Assembly (NCBI RefSeq): GCF_003614945.1
Contig: NZ_QYCZ01000001.1
Coordinates: 1,506,001 to 1,570,000, forward strand
DNA: 64,000 bases
From: Bergeyella cardium
GTDB taxonomy: Bacteria > Bacteroidota > Bacteroidia > Flavobacteriales > Weeksellaceae
Reading direction: 5' to 3'
The notes under the pieces are model-generated. The model did no database searches. It was not told the origin of the DNA and was given only the letters and a program-made list of their open reading frames with translations. The translations under genes were made by a program, and so were the position numbers. Below, in pieces: positions 60,793 to 64,000 of this stretch (position 1 is its first letter; each line of letters begins with the position of its first letter).

Positions 60793-61806
60793 ATGATAAA
60801 ATCAAAATATAATTTATTATTTATCACTTCATTAATGATAAGTGCAGTTTCTTGCTCAACTCAGAATAAAACGCATAAAAAACCAATTCCACACCAACCC
60901 AATACCACCACTACCACTACAGAACACAAAAAACCCGAAATTACTCATATAGGGAATTATGATTTTTTCCCTCAAAATATTGCAGACTCTTCTAAGAATA
61001 ATAATACCACGAGCTACGGTTCCATAGTCTCTGCAAAACCTGCTGGCTATAAAGTAACCAAAGATTACTTCCCTTCTATGGGTCAGAATTTCAGACAGAG
61101 ATTTCTTATTCTTCATTATACCGCATTAGATAATGAAAAATCTGCAATGGTTCTTACCCAGCAGTCGGTAAGTTCTCATTACCTTGTAAATGATACTAAT
61201 GACAATGAAATTTATCAGTTGGTCGATGAAAATAAAAGGGCTTTCCACACAGGTATTAGTTACTGGAGAGGCTTTGAGCAGCTTAATGACAACTCGATAG
61301 GTATAGAAATAGTGAATAAAGGCTATACCACAGTAGAGGGTAAGAAAGTTTTTGTAGATTATCCTGAATGGCAATTCAGAAAAGTCGCTGCTCTGGCTAA
61401 GGATATCATTACAAGGTATCAAATGCCCCCTACCAATGTACTCGGGCACTCAGATATAGCTCCTACAAGAAAGCAAGACCCTGGTCCTACCTTCCCTTGG
61501 AAAAGGCTCTATAATGAATATCAAATAGGGATGTGGTATGACGATGCCACTAAGCAATACTTCATCAGCCAGATGACTCCAGAGGAATTCGAAGTACAGC
61601 TATCAAGCGCTCCTTTTATATTTAATTATCAAACAATGCTAAAAAATTTCGGCTACAAAATAGAGCTTTCAGGAGCTAATGATACCACTACACAAAAGGT
61701 TGTAGAGGCTTTTCAATATCATTTCCGACCAGAAAAATGCGATGGAATAATGGATATAGAAACCTATGCAATACTTCGAGCTCTGCTTCAAAAATATCCT
61801 AAATAA
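60793..61806 (+). CDS. N-acetylmuramoyl-L-alanine amidase, lipoprotein
   Basis: Cleaves the bond between MurNAc and the peptide stem in peptidoglycan. From the ATG at 60793 it has 337 residues: a lipoprotein signal (lipobox AVSC, near residue 21), a Pro/Thr/His-rich linker, an amidase_2 domain (about residues 100-255) with zinc ligands in LHYTAL, SSHYLV and LGHSDIAPTRKQDPGPTFPW, and a C-terminal peptidoglycan-binding domain from about 270 (LKNFGYKIELSGANDTT, VEAFQYHFRP, DIETYAILRALL). It is likely exported. The nitroreductase gene begins one base after its stop. Confidence 0.92.
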   Translation: MIKSKYNLLFITSLMISAVSCSTQNKTHKKPIPHQPNTTTTTTEHKKPEITHIGNYDFFPQNIADSSKNNNTTSYGSIVSAKPAGYKVTKDYFPSMGQNFRQRFLILHYTALDNEKSAMVLTQQSVSSHYLVNDTNDNEIYQLVDENKRAFHTGISYWRGFEQLNDNSIGIEIVNKGYTTVEGKKVFVDYPEWQFRKVAALAKDIITRYQMPPTNVLGHSDIAPTRKQDPGPTFPWKRLYNEYQIGMWYDDATKQYFISQMTPEEFEVQLSSAPFIFNYQTMLKNFGYKIELSGANDTTTQKVVEAFQYHFRPEKCDGIMDIETYAILRALLQKYPK

Positions 61807-61807
61807 G

Positions 61808-62326
61808 ATGATGATGACGGAAATAGAAGTTTTAAAACAGATTATAGAGAAGAGGAAAAGCATTTTTCCAAAAGATTATACCGATAAAGATATCCCTGCA
61901 CAGGTAGTGGAAGATATCGTCTCCACTGCAAAACTTGCTCCTAATCATAAACGGACAAAACCTTGGAAATTTAAAGTTCTCCGAGGTGAGGAAAAGAAAA
62001 AGTTAGGCAAAGAACTCCAAAAGATTTATAAGGATACCGTGCCGCCCAATATGTTCTTAGATAAAAAATATCAGGATATAGGCTTTAAGATAGAAAAAGC
62101 GAATGCCGTCGTAGCTTTAATCTGCGAATTCAGTGTAATCGTACCTGAATGGGAGGAAATCGCAGCCGTAGCAATGGCAGTCCAAAATATGTATCTGATG
62201 TGTACCGCTTATAACTTGGGCTGCTATTGGAGCTCCCCTGCGTATGTAAATCAGGTAAAGGAAAGTTTCCAAATTGGTGAGAGCCAAAAGTGTTTAGGAC
62301 TATTCTACATAGGGAGTGTGGATTAG
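61808..62326 (+). CDS. Nitroreductase family protein
   Basis: FMN-dependent oxidoreductase of the nitroreductase superfamily, YdjA-like, 172 residues from the first of three consecutive ATG codons. The substrate is unknown. FMN-site features are RKSIFPKDYTDKDIPAQVVE and APNHKRTKPWKFKVL at the N terminus, EWEEIAAVAMAVQNMYLMC in the core helix and GCYWSSPAYV near the end. It is close behind the amidase gene (1 nt), so probably co-transcribed. Confidence 0.87.
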   Translation: MMMTEIEVLKQIIEKRKSIFPKDYTDKDIPAQVVEDIVSTAKLAPNHKRTKPWKFKVLRGEEKKKLGKELQKIYKDTVPPNMFLDKKYQDIGFKIEKANAVVALICEFSVIVPEWEEIAAVAMAVQNMYLMCTAYNLGCYWSSPAYVNQVKESFQIGESQKCLGLFYIGSVD

Positions 62327-62338
62327 TATAAAATAAAA

Positions 62339-62423
62339 ACCCCGCAGGACGCGGGGTAAAAACTAATAACCATGAAAACTCAAATTAAACATGAGAATCG
62401 CTTTCCTTAGTAACAAACCCCGT
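62339..62423 (+). promoter_or_regulatory. Hairpin, 12-codon ORF and alternative pairing arm before ndk
   Basis: ACCCCGC (62339-62345) / GCGGGGT (62351-62357) forms a 7-bp stem. A tiny ORF then begins at the ATG at 62371 (MKTQIKHENRFP, stop). A second ACCCCG at 62417-62422 could pair with the same GCGGGGT arm. T runs flank the hairpin only on the minus strand, so it may also be a minus-strand terminator. Attenuator-like, but unproven. Confidence 0.3.
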
Positions 62424-62478
62424 GCCAAAAACAGTCTGTCAGAAAACAAAAAGCCCTAGCATATAAAACTTTTTTGAT

Positions 62479-62486
62479 TATTTTTG
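62479..62486 (+). promoter_or_regulatory. -7 box upstream of ndk
   Basis: TATTTTTG, 18 nt before the ndk ATG at 62505; no clear -33. Confidence 0.5.
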
Positions 62487-62504
62487 CCCCGAAAAATATG
62501 ATTT

Positions 62505-62921
62505 ATGTCAGATATTACATTTACAATGATTAAACCCGATGCGGTTCAAGATGGGCATATCGGTGCTATTTTATCAAAAATCACTGAGGCAGGCTTTAAG
62601 ATAAAAGCATTAAAACTCACTCAACTTACAGTAGATGACGCTAAAAAGTTCTATGCCATACACTCTGAAAGACCATTCTTCGGAGAGCTTGTTGAGTTTA
62701 TGAGTAGCGGACCCATAGTAGCAGCAGTCTTGGAAAAAGAAAATGCAGTGGAAGATTTCAGAAAGCTGATAGGTGCTACCAACCCTGCCGAAGCTGCTGA
62801 GGGAACAATCAGAAAACGGTTTGCAAGAAGCGTAGGAGAGAATGCAGTACACGGTTCGGATTCCGATGAGAATGCTTTAATAGAAGCACAATTCCACTTC
62901 TCTGGCAGAGAGATTTTCTAA
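62505..62921 (+). CDS. ndk: Nucleoside diphosphate kinase
   Basis: Transfers gamma-phosphate between NTPs and NDPs through a phosphohistidine. It has 138 residues, the normal size. The N-terminal FTMIKPDAV and the active site NAVHGSDS with His116 are conserved, as are the substrate-binding [15 protein letters not shown]. It is a single-gene unit closed by a strong terminator. Confidence 0.97.
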   Translation: MSDITFTMIKPDAVQDGHIGAILSKITEAGFKIKALKLTQLTVDDAKKFYAIHSERPFFGELVEFMSSGPIVAAVLEKENAVEDFRKLIGATNPAEAAEGTIRKRFARSVGENAVHGSDSDENALIEAQFHFSGREIF

Positions 62922-62941
62922 GAGATGATTAAGAAAAAGCA

Positions 62942-62971
62942 AAGGGACTTCAAATGAAGTCCCTTTTTTAT
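62942..62971 (+). terminator. Terminator between ndk and tpx
   Basis: Perfect stem AGGGACTTC / GAAGTCCCT with an AAAT loop, followed by a T run; A residues on the other side let it serve the convergent tpx as well. Confidence 0.8.
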
Positions 62972-62987
62972 TTGAATATTTATATTC

Positions 62988-63485
62988 TTATTTAAGTGCA
63001 GCAATTGCAGCATCATAATTCGGCTCATCGGTAAGCTCTGCTACAAGTTCGGTATAGATGATTTTATGAGTTTCATCTGTAACCACCACAGCACGGCTAA
63101 GAAGACCTTTTAATGGAGTATCGGTAAGGACTACCCCCAGCCTGTCGCCATAATCAGATCTAAAGTCTGACAAATTGTCTATATTATCCAATCCTTCAGC
63201 AGCGCAGAATCTGCTCATTGCAAAAGGGAGATCTCTTGCTACATTAATCACCACTGTATTTTCAAGGTTGGTAGCCTCTACATTAAACTTTCTTGCAGAT
63301 GCCTGGCACACACCAGTATCTATACTTGGGAAGATATTAAGGACTAATCTTTTCCCTTTAAAATCTGCCAAAGACTTCTCAGAGAGGTCTTGTGCTACGA
63401 GTTTAAAATCTGCCAGTGCTGTTCCCACTGCTGGAAGCTCCCCTGAGGTATGAGCTTCATTTCCTTTAAATGTAATTGTTGCCAT
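62988..63485 (-). CDS. tpx: Thiol peroxidase Tpx
   Basis: Atypical 2-Cys peroxiredoxin that reduces peroxides with thioredoxin. It has 165 residues. The peroxidatic cysteine is Cys60 in SIDTGVCQASARKF and the resolving cysteine Cys94 in SRFCAAEGLDN, with the usual GRAVVVTD-like segment LLSRAVVVTD. It converges with ndk across a shared terminator. Confidence 0.95.
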   Translation of the reverse strand: MATITFKGNEAHTSGELPAVGTALADFKLVAQDLSEKSLADFKGKRLVLNIFPSIDTGVCQASARKFNVEATNLENTVVINVARDLPFAMSRFCAAEGLDNIDNLSDFRSDYGDRLGVVLTDTPLKGLLSRAVVVTDETHKIIYTELVAELTDEPNYDAAIAALK

Positions 63486-63619
63486 ATTTTTTAATAATAT
63501 TGGTTAAAACAGTTCAAAGGTAATTAAAAAAAGCTGATAATATTCATAGAAAAAAACTATACCTGCTATAAACCTCCGTAACCACTTTTCAATTTCCCCC
63601 TCTACAGCTTACTGCCTGT

Positions 63620-63664
63620 AAAAAAAAACGAATCGTTCCGCTATCAAAGATAGCGGGACGATTC
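63620..63664 (-). terminator. Terminator of secDF
   Basis: 16-bp stem with one G-U pair, arms 63630-63645 and 63649-63664 around AAA; on the minus strand it is followed by a long T run, 22 nt after the end of secDF. Confidence 0.85.
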
Positions 63665-63685
63665 TATGTCAATTCCAATTTAACT

Positions 63686-64000
63686 TTATTTATTGGTAGA
63701 GGTTCTCCCTGTTACGGTTTCTTCCTTGCCTTTACCCCTAAGGGTGTCATAAGCAATAGCCGAAGCTACGAAGATGGAAGAATATGCCCCAAAGGCAATA
63801 CCGAGAAGGAGAGCGAAGATAAAGCCTCGAAGATTCTCACCACCGAAAATAAAGATGGAGAGCAATACGAGGAGGGTGGTTATCGTGGTATTGAAAGTTC
63901 TCCCCAGCGTGCTGGAAATAGAATCATCAAAGAGACCTGCCAGCGTAAGGGCTTTTTTCTCACGAAGGTACTCACGGATACGGTCAAAGATAATCACGGT
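63686..64000 (-). CDS. Protein translocase SecDF/SecF, C-terminal end
   Basis: Last 104 codons of a gene that runs off the right edge. The sequence matches the C-terminal helices of SecF: IIFDRIREYLREKK, then DDSISSTLGRTFNTTITTLL, GFIFALLLGIAFGAYSSIFV and ASAIAYDTL. SecDF uses the proton gradient to pull secreted proteins across the inner membrane. In this phylum SecD and SecF are generally fused, so the full gene is probably secDF, but only the SecF part is visible. The cytoplasmic tail is Thr/Lys-rich. Confidence 0.9.
   Translation of the reverse strand, partial: TVIIFDRIREYLREKKALTLAGLFDDSISSTLGRTFNTTITTLLVLLSIFIFGGENLRGFIFALLLGIAFGAYSSIFVASAIAYDTLRGKGKEETVTGRTSTNK

Overview
The window looks like a chromosome segment from a member of the Bacteroidota, class Flavobacteriia, most likely the Chryseobacterium/Weeksellaceae branch. 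I cannot name the species. The evidence is the recurrent promoter form TTG-N17..23-TAnnTTTG, several families typical of the group (fused DAHP synthase/chorismate mutase, DUF2851, spondin-domain lipoprotein, lipid-anchored MsrA-MsrB fusion, BshA, a short NuoG without the molybdopterin-like domain, an IS982-type transposase remnant), and many Bacteroidota-style lipoproteins.

Layout. 1-16 kb is mostly housekeeping: sbcD (cut by the left edge), a glutaminyl cyclase lipoprotein, YigZ, a membrane zinc peptidase, aroG/chorismate mutase with rsgA, hisS, an OmpA-like lipoprotein, a lipocalin-like lipoprotein, pncA, a sodium/solute symporter, mazG, a TPR protein and gyrA. 16.6-29.9 kb is one 14-gene complex I operon, nuoA to nuoN, read on the minus strand. 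30-35 kb holds bshA (bacillithiol), murB and small genes. 35.3-39.8 kb is a four-gene MacAB-like ABC exporter. 40.1-43.5 kb is a class I ribonucleotide reductase locus in which two tandem paralogous 82-84-residue proteins of unknown function sit between nrdB and nrdA.

43.5-46.1 kb is an AT-rich, decayed accessory patch: a frameshifted coding remnant, an orphan gene resembling a CdiA C-terminal tRNase toxin, an IS982 transposase pseudogene, and two candidate minus-strand small RNAs with their own promoters and terminators. 46.4-50.1 kb is an ECF sigma/anti-sigma locus followed by a DUF417 (RclC-like) membrane protein, a lipoprotein MsrAB and a spondin-domain lipoprotein, which together read as an envelope oxidative or chlorine stress module. 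Next come corA, an rfbCBA cluster with a TagD-like nucleotidyltransferase, and a three-gene cluster (Cys-rich membrane protein, His/Met-containing lipoprotein, OprC/NosA-like TonB receptor) that looks like copper uptake. 58-60.7 kb has a frameshifted outer-membrane protein gene, an HTH regulator divergent from an unrecognised 375-residue protein, and a tRNA-Ser/Pro/Arg cluster. The right end holds an amidase, a nitroreductase, ndk, tpx and the 3' end of secDF.

The most unusual non-coding features are: (i) a tandem array of nine 21-nt units at 34935-35121, most of them a small dyad whose arms change together; (ii) a dispersed mosaic of mini-hairpins joined by TAAGTG linkers in many intergenic gaps, several times abutting a stop codon or a promoter; (iii) the two candidate small RNAs; and (iv) two genes (murB and the 54.5-kb gene) whose start codon lies where transcription should start, suggesting leaderless mRNAs.
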